Made by a program: the position numbers and the translations under genes. Source: Rivihabitans pingtungensis (lineage in GTDB: Bacteria; Pseudomonadota; Gammaproteobacteria; Burkholderiales; Aquaspirillaceae). Taken from it: DNA of 64,000 nt. The stretch lies in contig NZ_QJKI01000018.1 in NCBI RefSeq assembly GCF_003201855.1, forward strand, positions 1 through 64,000, read 5' to 3'. The notes under the pieces are model-generated. The model was not told where the DNA came from, did no database searches, and worked only from the letters and a program-made list of their open reading frames with translations. Positions 1 through 8,771 of the stretch are shown piece by piece. Each line of letters begins with the position of its first letter. Position 1 is the stretch's first letter.

Positions 1-27
1 GCGCCTACACTTATCGGTTGTCTTTTC

Positions 28-150
28 TGTTAAAGATCAGTTGCTTTCTGAATCAGAACCCGGTAACGTCAGCGGTTTGTTTCGCTTCGTTTCGTCGTCT
101 GCGTCAGCAGCAGAGATGCGAACTATACGCACCGACCCTGAAACCGTCAA
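28..150 (-). promoter_or_regulatory. rRNA operon promoter and boxA, reading leftward
   Basis: Read on the minus strand there is a -35 TTGACG (145-150), a 17-base spacer and a -10 TATAGT (122-127), then a leader of about 85 bases and a boxA-like TGATCTTTAACA (28-39), followed by AAAAGACAACCGATAAGTGT up to the window edge. This order is what precedes 16S rRNA in proteobacteria, so an rRNA operon should start just beyond position 1. A strongly AT-rich block just upstream (about 155-250) fits an UP element and Fis region. The 16S gene itself is not visible, so the operon identity is an inference from promoter plus boxA. Confidence 0.75.
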
Positions 151-476
151 CACCCCGCAGCACACTTTTTTGCAGAAAAATGCGAAAAACACAATAAAAC
201 CCTGAATTAAAAGCAAAATATTTTTGCAAAATTTTCGTCATTTTGCTTTCACAAGCTGGTTTTCCTGTCTTGCTGTCCTGCTTCAGCGCTTTTCTTCCTG
301 GTAAAAAACCCAGTAAAAAGCAGCTCAGCGGCCATTTCGCCCCTCTAGCCCTCGCAAGCAGCTTACTGAAAGCACTGTAAAGCGGGGCAAAGTCACCGCT
401 TTGCAACATTCTGACTTTTGATCTGTCCTTTGAAGTGGTACTTTTACTATCCAAACATGGTAAGGACGGAATTCTC
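151..476. other. intergenic region between rRNA promoter and nadB
   Basis: No convincing gene. The part up to about 250 is AT-rich and probably serves the leftward rRNA promoter. The rest should hold the nadB promoter, but I see no clear -35/-10 pair for it. Confidence 0.5.
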
Positions 477-2072
477 ATGCTGCACTTTGATGTATTGATT
501 GTTGGCAGTGGGCTGGCGGGCATGACCCTGGCGCTGCATCTGGCCGAGCACCGCAAGGTGGGCTTGATCACCAAGAAGAATCTGCTGGAAGGCAGCTCCA
601 CCTACGCCCAAGGCGGCATTGCGGCGGTGCTGGATGATCAGGATTCGGTGGAAGCACATATACAAGATACGCTGGTGGCCGGCGCCGGGCTGTGCAATCC
701 GCAAACCACGCGCTTTATTGTTGAGCACTCGCGCGCGGCGATTGACTGGCTAATTGAGCTGGGTGTGCCGTTTACCCGCGATGGCGACGACAGCGATGGC
801 GTCAGCTATCAGGGCTTTCACCTGACCCGCGAAGGCGGCCACAGCCATCGCCGCATCATTCATGCTGCCGACGCCACTGGCGAAGCGGTGACCACCACGC
901 TGGGCCGCAAGGTGTGTGCGCACCCGAATATCACCGTGCTGGAAGATCACATCGCCATTGATTTGATCACCTCGGCCAAGCTGGGGGAAACCGGCAAGCG
1001 CTGTTATGGCGTGTATGCGCTGGATAAGCTGCTGGATGAAGTCGAGACCATCACCGCCCATCACACCATTTTGGCCAGTGGCGGCGCCGGCAAGGTATAC
1101 CTTTATACCACTAACCCGGACACCGCCACCGGCGACGGCATCGCCATGGGTTGGCGGGCGGGTTGCCGGGTGTCGAATATGGAGTTTATCCAGTTCCATC
1201 CGACCTGCTTGTACCACCCGCACGCCAAGTCTTTCCTGATTACTGAAGCTGTGCGCGGCGAGGGTGGCATTCTGCGTTTGCCGGACGGCACGCGCTTTAT
1301 GCCGGAGCACGACCCGCGCGGCGAGCTGGCGCCGCGTGATGTGGTGGCGCGGGCGATTGACTTCGAGATGAAAAAACACGGCCTGGACTGCGTCTATCTG
1401 GATATCTCGTACAAACCGGCCAGCTTTATTCAGGAACACTTCCCCAATATCTACGCCCACTGCCTGGATTTGGGCATCGACATCACCCAGGAGCCGATTC
1501 CCGTGGTGCCGGCGGTGCACTTTACCTGCGGCGGTCTGGTGACTGATCTAAACGGGCAGACCGATGTCGAAAACCTGTTTGCCGTCGGCGAAGTGGCCTG
1601 CACCGGCCTGCACGGCGCCAACCGGCTGGCCAGCAACTCGCTGCTGGAATGCATGGTGATTGGCCGGGCAGCGGCAGAGAACATCCTGAAAACCGAACTG
1701 GCGTCGATTCCGCCGATTCCGGACTGGGACGACAGCAAGGTGACCGACCCGGATGAAGAAGTGGTGCTGTCGCACAACTGGGACGAACTGCGCCGCTCGA
1801 TGTGGGACTATGTGGGGATTGTGCGCACCAGCAAGCGCCTGGAGCGGGCCCAGCGCCGCATTGACTTACTGAAGGAAGAAATCAACGAGTATTACCAGCA
1901 CTTTCATGTCAGCAATGACCTGATCGAGCTGCGCAATCTGGTGGATACGGCGGAATTGATTGTGCGTTCGGCCACACTCCGTCGTGAAAGCCGTGGCCTG
2001 CATTACAGCCGGGATTACCCGGACATGCTGGGCGAAGCCGTGGATACGGTGCTGACCCCGGCCAATTATTGA
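477..2072 (+). CDS. nadB: L-aspartate oxidase
   Basis: FAD enzyme oxidising L-aspartate to iminoaspartate, the first step of de novo NAD synthesis with NadA. The protein is 531 residues, the usual length. The FAD-binding GSGLAG sits at residues 10-15 and the conserved SSTYAQGGIAA at 40-50; HFTCGG and the GLHGANRLASNSLLE segment of the succinate dehydrogenase/NadB flavoprotein family follow later. The ATG at 477 is preceded by AAGGACGG; the longer in-frame extension to 435 has no family similarity. nadA and nadC are not adjacent. Its stop overlaps by 7 bases the stop of the convergent gene on the other strand. Confidence 0.97.
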   Translation: MLHFDVLIVGSGLAGMTLALHLAEHRKVGLITKKNLLEGSSTYAQGGIAAVLDDQDSVEAHIQDTLVAGAGLCNPQTTRFIVEHSRAAIDWLIELGVPFTRDGDDSDGVSYQGFHLTREGGHSHRRIIHAADATGEAVTTTLGRKVCAHPNITVLEDHIAIDLITSAKLGETGKRCYGVYALDKLLDEVETITAHHTILASGGAGKVYLYTTNPDTATGDGIAMGWRAGCRVSNMEFIQFHPTCLYHPHAKSFLITEAVRGEGGILRLPDGTRFMPEHDPRGELAPRDVVARAIDFEMKKHGLDCVYLDISYKPASFIQEHFPNIYAHCLDLGIDITQEPIPVVPAVHFTCGGLVTDLNGQTDVENLFAVGEVACTGLHGANRLASNSLLECMVIGRAAAENILKTELASIPPIPDWDDSKVTDPDEEVVLSHNWDELRRSMWDYVGIVRTSKRLERAQRRIDLLKEEINEYYQHFHVSNDLIELRNLVDTAELIVRSATLRRESRGLHYSRDYPDMLGEAVDTVLTPANY

Positions 2073-2632
2073 TCGGCTTGCGGGTTGGGCTGGATGCGAA
2101 AGCGCTCGTGCAAGGCATCCAGCCCGGTTTGCTCCAGCCGCACCGGCGGCTGCGGCGGCGAGTGCAGAAAATACTCCACCTCACCCGCCAGCCAGTGCGC
2201 CCAACCGGCTTCATCCAGCGGCTGACCCTGCCGGGTGCGCAACAGCGCCAGCACCACGTCCAGATCGTGGTCGTCCACTCCGGCCAGTTTGCCGCGATTG
2301 GCGTCGATAAACAGACTGCCGTCCGGCGTCAGAAACGCCCCACCTATCCAATGCACCGGCTCGCCGTCGTGCAACTGCCAACTACCCTGCCGAAAGCGGG
2401 CAATATACGGCGCGGCCTCCAGCGTCACATACACCCGTTGCGGCCCATTCTGAAAATACGCCCGCCCCTGACGGTCGCAGGTGTAGTTGCGCTGAATAAA
2501 GGCCAGCATGGCCGGATGGTTGAGCGGCTCGCCGCGCAACCGCCATTGGCCGCGCGCATCCAGGCTCAACCAGCCGAACACCTCTGGCACATTGGGCCAT
2601 TTGGCCATTGCCGCCAATACACTGTCGTCCAT
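2066..2632 (-). CDS. conserved DUF2946-like protein of unknown function
   Basis: A 188-residue soluble protein with no signal peptide or membrane segment. It starts MDDSVLAAMAKWPNVPEV and carries GWLSLDARGQWRLRGE and YFQNGPQRVYVTLE segments, which I recognise as a conserved betaproteobacterial family of unknown function. I recall it as DUF2946 but am not sure of the number. The ATG at 2632 is chosen because family similarity begins there; upstream codons in the same frame lie over murI in another frame. It follows murI by 37 bases on the same strand and is probably co-transcribed with it. Confidence 0.8.
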   Translation of the reverse strand: MDDSVLAAMAKWPNVPEVFGWLSLDARGQWRLRGEPLNHPAMLAFIQRNYTCDRQGRAYFQNGPQRVYVTLEAAPYIARFRQGSWQLHDGEPVHWIGGAFLTPDGSLFIDANRGKLAGVDDHDLDVVLALLRTRQGQPLDEAGWAHWLAGEVEYFLHSPPQPPVRLEQTGLDALHERFRIQPNPQADQ

Positions 2633-2669
2633 CTGCGCCTTGCTCCGTGGTGAAATGCTGCGGGTGGGC

Positions 2670-3482
2670 TCAGCCGAGCTTGACCATTTCCAGCTGGCGG
2701 ATCGAACGGCCGAGAAAACGCTCGCCAATGGTCTGGAAGCGCAAAGGAATATCGGTGACAAAATACTGATAATTGGGCATGCCGCGCTGCGGGTTGAGCA
2801 AATCCAGCTCAGCCAGGCGCATAGCGGTGGCCTCCGCCGTGGTGACTGCCGAATCGACAATGGTCAGCCGGTTGTCGGTCACGTCCTGCAATAAAGGCTT
2901 GAGCAGCGGATAGTGCGTGCACCCCAGCACCAGGGTGTCCACGTCTTCCACCAGCACCGACTTTAAATACTCTTCCGCCGTCAGCCGGGTCACCGGGTGG
3001 TCCAGCCAGCCTTCTTCCACCAAGGGCACGAACAGCGGGCAGGCTTGTGAATACACCCGCGCATCCGGGCGCAAGTGATGGATGGCGCGCGCGTAGGCAT
3101 TGCTATTGACCGTGGTTGGCGTGGCGATCACGGCAATGCCGCCTTGCTGCGACACTTGCGCGGCACTGCGCGCGCCAGCGTCGATCACGTCCAGCACTGG
3201 CACCTCGCCGGCCACCTGGCGCACCACGTCAGCGGCCACGGCGGCCATGGTGTTGCAGGCGATGATCAGCGCCTTGACCTGGCGCTTGAGCAGAAACTCG
3301 GCGATTTGCTGGGTGAAATGCTCGATGGTCGCCACCGATTTCACCCCGTAGGGCACCCGGGCGCTGTCGCCAAAGTAGATCAAGTCTTCAAACGGCAGCC
3401 GATCCATCAGTGCGCGCACCACGGTCAGGCCACCGATCCCTGAGTCAAACACCCCGATGGGGCGACGGTCCAAGGCGGTCAT
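2670..3482 (-). CDS. murI: glutamate racemase
   Basis: Cofactor-independent racemase that makes D-glutamate for peptidoglycan precursors in the cytoplasm. The 270-residue protein has the family FDSGIGG near the N-terminus, DSARVPYG, the ACNTMAA motif with the first catalytic cysteine and the GCTHYPLL motif with the second. The start at 3482 (MTALDRRPIGVFDSG) puts the conserved motif at its normal distance from the N-terminus; 16 further in-frame upstream residues look non-coding. It lies 57 bases after queG and 37 before the DUF protein, all leftward. Confidence 0.96.
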   Translation of the reverse strand: MTALDRRPIGVFDSGIGGLTVVRALMDRLPFEDLIYFGDSARVPYGVKSVATIEHFTQQIAEFLLKRQVKALIIACNTMAAVAADVVRQVAGEVPVLDVIDAGARSAAQVSQQGGIAVIATPTTVNSNAYARAIHHLRPDARVYSQACPLFVPLVEEGWLDHPVTRLTAEEYLKSVLVEDVDTLVLGCTHYPLLKPLLQDVTDNRLTIVDSAVTTAEATAMRLAELDLLNPQRGMPNYQYFVTDIPLRFQTIGERFLGRSIRQLEMVKLG

Positions 3483-3539
3483 CTGTCTCACTTCAGTTTG
3501 GGGCGGCCAGCGCGGGCGCGCGGCCGGCAAAGGGCGTCA

Positions 3540-4616
3540 TCATAGCACGCCGTGACGGGCCAGCGCCCAGGCCACATGTTCGCGCACCAGCGCCGAGGGA
3601 TGTTCGCGCCGGGCCAAAAGCGCCGCCGTCACCGCCTGGCTGGACGGCGCATTGCCCAAACCCACCGCCAGATTGCGCAGCCAGCGCTCATGACCGATGC
3701 GATAAATCGGGCTGCCGGCCATGCGCTGGGCAAATTCATCGGCCTCCCAGGCAAACAGGCTGACCAGACTGGCGTCGTCCAGGCCATGGCGCACGGCAAA
3801 ATCCGCCTCGGCGGTGGGCACGGCAAAGCGATTCCACGGGCACACCAGCTGGCAGTCGTCACAGCCATACACCCGGTTGCCGATCAAGGGGCGCAAGGGC
3901 TCAGGAATCGCCCCGGCCAGTTCGATGGTCAGATAAGAAATACAGCGGCGGGCGTCCACCTGGTAGGGCGCGACGATGGCCTGGGTCGGGCACACGTCCA
4001 GACAGCGGGTGCAGCGCCCGCAATGCGCATCCACTGGCGCATCAGCCGGCAAGGGCAGGTCGGTGAGCAATTCGCCGAGAAAAAAAAATGATCCTTCGTC
4101 ACGATGGATCAATAAAGTATGTTTGCCGCGCCAGCCCAAGCCCGACTGGGCGGCCAAGGCGACTTCCATCAGCGGCGCACTGTCGGAAAACACCCGATAC
4201 CCCAGCGGCCCGGCGGCGGCATGCAGCCGGTCGGCCAGCTTTTGCAGGCGGTTGCGCACGGTTTTATGGTAATCACGCCCCAGCGCATAGCGGGCAATCG
4301 CCGCCTTGTCGCCGTCGGCCAGCACGGCGTGCATATCGCGCGCCGCCGGGTCGCGGTAGGGCAGGCGCACCGACACCACCGACAAGGCGCCGGGCACCAA
4401 TTCAGCCGGTCGTGCACGCAGCAGGCCATGGCGGACCATATAGTCCATTTCGCCATGATGGCCGGCTGCCAGCCAGTCCAGCAGGCGCTGGCCCACCTCG
4501 ACCGGCAGTTCGGCGCGGCCGATGGTGGCGCCGGAAAACCCCAGGTCGCGCGCCCAGGCTTTGATTTGTCGGGCTAATTCGGGATAATCCCGGTTTTGAG
4601 CAGGTTCAGGAAGCAT
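3540..4616 (-). CDS. queG: epoxyqueuosine reductase
   Basis: Cobalamin and [4Fe-4S] enzyme for the last step of queuosine tRNA modification, reducing epoxyqueuosine to queuosine. The 358-residue protein has the two ferredoxin-like clusters CGRCTRCLDVCP and CDDCQLVCPW in the expected order, and the conserved GEMDYM region near the N-terminus. The only plausible start is the ATG at 4614-4616, which is 3 bases from the start codon of the divergent tsaE. The promoters of the two genes must therefore lie inside each other's coding sequence, or further away. Confidence 0.95.
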   Translation of the reverse strand: MLPEPAQNRDYPELARQIKAWARDLGFSGATIGRAELPVEVGQRLLDWLAAGHHGEMDYMVRHGLLRARPAELVPGALSVVSVRLPYRDPAARDMHAVLADGDKAAIARYALGRDYHKTVRNRLQKLADRLHAAAGPLGYRVFSDSAPLMEVALAAQSGLGWRGKHTLLIHRDEGSFFFLGELLTDLPLPADAPVDAHCGRCTRCLDVCPTQAIVAPYQVDARRCISYLTIELAGAIPEPLRPLIGNRVYGCDDCQLVCPWNRFAVPTAEADFAVRHGLDDASLVSLFAWEADEFAQRMAGSPIYRIGHERWLRNLAVGLGNAPSSQAVTAALLARREHPSALVREHVAWALARHGVL

Positions 4617-4619
4617 TGG

Positions 4620-5102
4620 ATGGATGATAGCAGCGTTTGGTCATTGCGCCTGGCGGACGAAGCCGCCACCCTGGCCGCCGGCCGCCAACTGGCGCGCGGG
4701 CTGGGCGGCGGCGTGATCGTCACCCTGCACGGCGATCTGGGCGCGGGCAAGACCACGCTGACCCGTGGCGTGCTGGCCGGGCTTGGCCATGTCGGACGCG
4801 TGCGCAGCCCGACTTACACCCTGGTCGAGCCCTATGAATTGCCCACGCTGGCAGTGTACCACTTTGACCTGTATCGCTTTGCCGACCCGGCCGAATGGCG
4901 CGACGCCGGCTTTGCCGAATATTTTGGCCCGCATAGCCTGTGCCTGCTGGAATGGCCGGAAAAAGCCCAGGGCTGCCTGCCACCGGCCGATCTGGCCATT
5001 CATCTGGATCTGGACGGCGATGGCCGTCAACTGACCGTGACCGCACTCACCCCTCGAGGAAAGCAATGTCTGTCGATTTTGACCACACCCGCCGCCGACT
5101 GA
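4620..5102 (+). CDS. tsaE: tRNA threonylcarbamoyladenosine biosynthesis ATPase
   Basis: ATPase partner of TsaB/TsaD in making the t6A modification of ANN-decoding tRNAs. The protein is 160 residues, normal for the family. The P-loop GDLGAGKTT is at residues 38-46, followed by SPTYTLV, YHFDLYR and LLEWPEKA, all family motifs. The start MDDSSVWSLRL at 4620 is preferred over the ATG at 4596. The gene overlaps the amiC start by 37 bases and is divergent from queG. The tsaE-amiC neighbourhood is conserved in many proteobacteria. Confidence 0.95.
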   Translation: MDDSSVWSLRLADEAATLAAGRQLARGLGGGVIVTLHGDLGAGKTTLTRGVLAGLGHVGRVRSPTYTLVEPYELPTLAVYHFDLYRFADPAEWRDAGFAEYFGPHSLCLLEWPEKAQGCLPPADLAIHLDLDGDGRQLTVTALTPRGKQCLSILTTPAAD

Positions 5103-6472
5103 TCGGCGCGGCCACTTTCACCGCCCTGCTGAGCCTGACCCGCGTGGGCCACGCCGCAGGCGCACGGCAGATTGTTGCCGTGCGGGTGTGGCCATCCAGC
5201 ACCTATACCCGCATCACGCTGGAATCCCCCGAGCCGCTGCGCTTCAAGCATTTCACCATGAAAGACCCAGAACGCCTGGTGGTGGACATCGACGGCGTGC
5301 AACTGAACAGCGCGCTGAAATCGCTGGACGGCAAAGTGGGCGACGACGATCCCTATATCAAGACTGCCCGCGCCGGCCAGTTCAACCCGACCACGGTGCG
5401 GGTGGTGCTGGATCTGAAAACCAAGATCGAACCGCAGGTGTTTTTGCTGCCGCCGGTGGCGGAATACAAACATCGCCTGGTGATTGATCTGTATCCGTCG
5501 GCCAGCAACGACCCGCTGCTGGCGCTGTTCAACGACTACAACCAGGGCAAGCTGGACGACAAACCGGCGAAAAAACCGGAAAAAACCGACAAGCACGCCG
5601 ACGCCCAGGATAAAGACAAGGACAGCAAGGCCGACAAGCACGACAAGGCTGATAAAGCCGACAAGAGCGAAAAGCCCGAAAAAGCTGACAAAAACGCCGC
5701 GCGCGACAGCAGCAAGGATAGCGCCGATGACAGCGCCGGTAAGTCATCCGGCAAAAAATCCTCGCGCAATGGCCGGCCGATCACCATTGTGCTGGATCCT
5801 GGCCACGGCGGCGAAGATCCCGGCGCCATTGGGCCGTCTGGCGCCAAAGAAAAAGTGGTGGTGTTGCAGATCGCCAAGAAACTCAAGCGCCGCATCGAAG
5901 CGCAATCCAATATGCGCGTGTTTCTGACCCGCGATGAAGATGTGTTCATTCCGCTGGGTGTGCGGGTGGCCAAGGCACGCAAGGTCAATGCCGATCTGTT
6001 TATCTCGATTCACGCCGATGCATTCATCAACAGCTCGGCGCGCGGCTCGTCGGTGTTTGCCCTGTCAGAAAAAGGCGCCACCAGCACGGCAGCGCGCTAT
6101 CTGGCCAAGACCCAGAACGAGGCCGACCTGATTGGCGGGGTGAAGTTTAACGTCAAGGACAAATACCTGGCGCACACGCTGTTCGACCTGACGCAAACCG
6201 CCACCATTGCCGACAGCCTGAAAATCGGCAAGCAGATGCTGCGCCAGCTGGGCGAGATCAACCGTCTGCACCGCAATGAAGTCGAACAGGCCGGCTTTGC
6301 CGTGCTCAAGGCGCCGGATATTCCGTCCGTGCTGGTGGAAACCGCCTTTATCAGCAATCCGGCGGAAGAAGCCAAGCTGACCAATTCCAGCCATCAAGAC
6401 AAGATCGCCGACGCGCTATTTGACGGGATTCGTCAGTATTTCGCCAAGAACCCGGCGCTGGCGCGGGTGTAA
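5066..6472 (+). CDS. amiC: Tat-exported N-acetylmuramoyl-L-alanine amidase
   Basis: Zinc amidase that splits septal peptidoglycan during cell separation. The 468-residue protein begins with a Tat-like signal (TRRRLIGAATFTALLSL, then AHAAG-type cleavage region), then an AMIN domain (about 35-135) and an Amidase_3 domain (about 240-460) with LDPGHGGEDPG, KEKVV, SIHADAF and VLVETAFISNP. Between them is a low-complexity linker (about 150-235) made almost only of Lys, Asp, Ala, Glu and Ser. Its Lys/Asp codons form an internal repeat at about 5560-5770. The start at 5066 lies inside the end of tsaE. The export route is inferred from the twin arginines. Confidence 0.94.
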   Translation: MSVDFDHTRRRLIGAATFTALLSLTRVGHAAGARQIVAVRVWPSSTYTRITLESPEPLRFKHFTMKDPERLVVDIDGVQLNSALKSLDGKVGDDDPYIKTARAGQFNPTTVRVVLDLKTKIEPQVFLLPPVAEYKHRLVIDLYPSASNDPLLALFNDYNQGKLDDKPAKKPEKTDKHADAQDKDKDSKADKHDKADKADKSEKPEKADKNAARDSSKDSADDSAGKSSGKKSSRNGRPITIVLDPGHGGEDPGAIGPSGAKEKVVVLQIAKKLKRRIEAQSNMRVFLTRDEDVFIPLGVRVAKARKVNADLFISIHADAFINSSARGSSVFALSEKGATSTAARYLAKTQNEADLIGGVKFNVKDKYLAHTLFDLTQTATIADSLKIGKQMLRQLGEINRLHRNEVEQAGFAVLKAPDIPSVLVETAFISNPAEEAKLTNSSHQDKIADALFDGIRQYFAKNPALARV

Positions 6473-6486
6473 GCAGGCAGCAGCGC

Positions 6487-7209
6487 TCAGTCAGTCGCGC
6501 CAGCGGGACGCTGCGCCGCCAGCCAATCACGCAGCATGGCGTCGGCTTCGCGCCCCAGGCTGACCGCCTCGACCAGAAAGCTGGCCAGCAGTGCGGCAAA
6601 CGACGCCTCTTGTGGATGCAGCGCCAGATAGCGCTGCGCCGCCTCCAGCAGACGTTCGGCCAGCAGCAAATGGCGCTCGCGCACCTGCATCCAGATCGCC
6701 TGCGGCGCGCACGGCAGTTCTGGCGCGCCCAGCCAGGCAAACTGAAACGCCTCGGCCACCAGCCGGGTGAACGCCGCCGCGCCGGCGCCGCCCACCGACG
6801 ACCAGGCGCCAGGCAAGGGGGCCAGGCGATCCAGCCACAGCCGCGCCGCGTCGTGCGCGCTCAGCGCGCCTCCAACAGCCAGGGCAAAACCGTATTGCCC
6901 CCCCCACGGCGCCAAGGGGCCGGCCAGCTCCAGATAATGCCCGCCCAACTCGCGCACCCGCACCTCACGTGCCGGACGCAGCTCAAACCAGTCACTGGAC
7001 ACATCCAGCACCACATCGCCTTCGCGCAGCGCCTCGGCCCACGGCAGCGCGGCAAACAAGCCTTCGCCAATCAGTAGACAACGCGCGCCGCCCAGCAACA
7101 TGGCATCCAGCCAGTGATGACCGCGCAACACTGCGCCACCTTGCTGAAAGGCACGTTCGGCCAGCCAGCCCAGCGCTGGCGCTTCGCCCAGCACCACCAA
7201 GGCGCTCAT
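6487..7209 (-). CDS. 6-phosphogluconate dehydrogenase-like protein lacking catalytic residues
   Basis: A 240-residue protein that I read as a highly diverged relative of decarboxylating 6-phosphogluconate dehydrogenase. The segment ELAGPLAPWGGQYGFALAVG followed by GG aligns with the GVSGGVWG.RGYCLMIGG block of that family, and GGAGAAAFTRLVAEAFQF aligns with GAGHFVKMVHNGIEYG. The N-terminal Rossmann fingerprint GLGRMG is missing (GEAPALGW instead), and the catalytic Lys, the preceding His and the Asn are replaced (R, A and E in my alignment by eye). It is therefore probably not an enzyme of that type. It overlaps the LysR gene by 4 bases (ATGA), so the two are translationally coupled. Function unknown. 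Confidence 0.65.
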   Translation of the reverse strand: MSALVVLGEAPALGWLAERAFQQGGAVLRGHHWLDAMLLGGARCLLIGEGLFAALPWAEALREGDVVLDVSSDWFELRPAREVRVRELGGHYLELAGPLAPWGGQYGFALAVGGALSAHDAARLWLDRLAPLPGAWSSVGGAGAAAFTRLVAEAFQFAWLGAPELPCAPQAIWMQVRERHLLLAERLLEAAQRYLALHPQEASFAALLASFLVEAVSLGREADAMLRDWLAAQRPAGATD

Positions 7210-8117
7210 GCTGTCTCTCCCAGCAGACGCGCCAGTACCTGCGAATCAGCCAACTGCGTGAGAAACCAGCTCAGCGCCTTGCCGGGGCGATGCTCGCGCC
7301 AGGCGTAATGTGCCGGCGCTGGCGGGTTGGGTGCTTCCACCGCGCATATCCGGACACGGCCGTCGCGCGCCGCCTGCTCGGCCAGCCAACGCGGCAGAAA
7401 ACCCACGCCCAAGCCGGCGGCCTGCGCCATCAGCTTGGCGTCCATATCCGGCACGGTAAGGGTTTCCTGGCCGGCCAGCAGCGGTGAGCTGCGCGGCGGC
7501 AGGCGACGCGAGGAATCCGCCGCCACCACCGCGCGATAGCCGCGCACCTGCTCCAGGCTGAGCGGGCCGGGTTGATGCGCCAGCGGATGCTGCGGCGCCA
7601 CGGCAAACACAAAAGGAATATCGCCCATGCGGCAGGCGCGATAGGCGCCGGGCGGGCCATCGCCGGGCGCGCCAATCACCAGATCAGCGCGCGCCTCCAG
7701 CAAGGCATCCCAATTGCCGCCAAACACCTCGCGGCTCAGGCGGAGCTGCGTGCCGGCGGCCAAGGCATCAAAGGCGCGCACCAGCTCCAGCACCGGCGCC
7801 ATCGGCAGCAAATCGCTGACGGCGATGGCCAGTTCAGTCTCCCAGCCGGAGGCCAGCCGGCGCACGCGCTGCTCCAGCGCCACCGCGGCATTCAGCAAAT
7901 GACGCCCATCGCGCAGCAAGGCCTGGCCGACCGGCGTCAGCTTGGCGCGATGGCCGCGCCGGTCAAATATGCTGACGCCCAGGTCTTGTTCCAGCTTCTG
8001 CACCGCATAGGTCACCGCCGACGGCACGCGATGCAGCTCCTCGGCCGCGGCGGCAAAACTGCCGTTACGGTCGATGGCGTCCAGTACTGTGAGGGCGTCG
8101 AGGGTGAGGCGCATCAT
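7206..8117 (-). CDS. LysR-family transcriptional regulator (YhaJ-like)
   Basis: A 303-residue LysR regulator: winged HTH at about residues 3-62 (MDAIDRNGSFAAAAEELHR-like region, then PSAVTYAVQKLEQDLGV) and an effector-binding domain from about 90 onward. The HTH is closest in my memory to E. coli YhaJ. The C-terminal domain contains ADLVIGAPG and a GLGVGFLPRWLAE segment typical of the fold. The gene starts at the edge of a 1.1 kb gene-poor gap and is translationally coupled to the 6PGDH-like gene. The effector and targets cannot be read from sequence. A second ATG (8114) is an equally possible start. Confidence 0.9.
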   Translation of the reverse strand: MMRLTLDALTVLDAIDRNGSFAAAAEELHRVPSAVTYAVQKLEQDLGVSIFDRRGHRAKLTPVGQALLRDGRHLLNAAVALEQRVRRLASGWETELAIAVSDLLPMAPVLELVRAFDALAAGTQLRLSREVFGGNWDALLEARADLVIGAPGDGPPGAYRACRMGDIPFVFAVAPQHPLAHQPGPLSLEQVRGYRAVVAADSSRRLPPRSSPLLAGQETLTVPDMDAKLMAQAAGLGVGFLPRWLAEQAARDGRVRICAVEAPNPPAPAHYAWREHRPGKALSWFLTQLADSQVLARLLGETA

Positions 8118-8374
8118 GATCCTGAAAAACGTGGCCAGCCAGAAAATGTGCAGGGGGTCGCAACAAAAAAACCGTCAGCGGGCTGGTGAACAGCCAGACG
8201 CATGGTTGATGGTTGCCGGCAGAACCGGCAACAGCATACACGGCCCACGCAGCGCCCGGGCAAAAAATACGGGATTCACGCCAGTTGATGATCGGCCAGA
8301 GAGAAATCCGTGAGAATCAGTCGGCAGCTTATTCAATCGTATGTTTTGTATTATTTAAGGGGACATATTATTCG

Positions 8375-8392
8375 GTGATGTATTTACATCAC
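8375..8392. promoter_or_regulatory. perfect 18-base palindrome, candidate operator
   Basis: GTGATGTATTTACATCAC is two perfect 8-base arms around TT. The same half-site (ACATCAC/GTGATGT) occurs as a longer inverted repeat upstream of the Xre regulator gene (11178-11223), so both may bind that regulator. The spacing does not fit a CRP or FNR site. Confidence 0.5.
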
Positions 8393-8470
8393 AAATATGA
8401 AAATCCGCCATCACCTCAAAATATGACAAGCCAGACCCACGCATGACGGAATCGGACAAGCACGCAATGT

Positions 8471-8484
8471 TTGATCTAGATCAA
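8471..8484. promoter_or_regulatory. perfect FNR/ANR-type box
   Basis: TTGATCTAGATCAA matches the FNR consensus TTGAT-N4-ATCAA at every defined position. A class II arrangement would put the start of a rightward transcript near 8519, with AAGAAT (8507-8512) as a mediocre -10. The nearest rightward gene is the receptor at 9200, more than 700 bases away; the LysR gene lies 354 bases away on the other side. The controlled transcript is not known. Confidence 0.7.
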
Positions 8485-8771
8485 GGTTATGGTGCAGACT
8501 TATGCCAAGAATAGCGCGCTTCAAGCAGGCCCAGCCTGATTCTTGGACGGTAGCACGGGATTTTCTGGCTGAATACGCCCAGATGATGGTCAAAATCAGC
8601 CATCTCCGGACAAAGATGGACATTCAGTCTAAGACGTGGATTTGCCAGATGATTTGGCAAATGGATAGTTCATCAGATATGTCTGGATGAAATTTTCCAC
8701 ACTGAGCACATGAGCAAAAAACCCAAAAGCATATTAATTTAACATGAAATAACTGAACAATGATTTATTGG

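Noticed and set aside
8502..8690. 62-codon open frame just after the FNR box
   Set aside because: No Shine-Dalgarno, no similarity, Met/Gln/Trp-rich, and the ATG lies upstream of the start site predicted from the FNR box.
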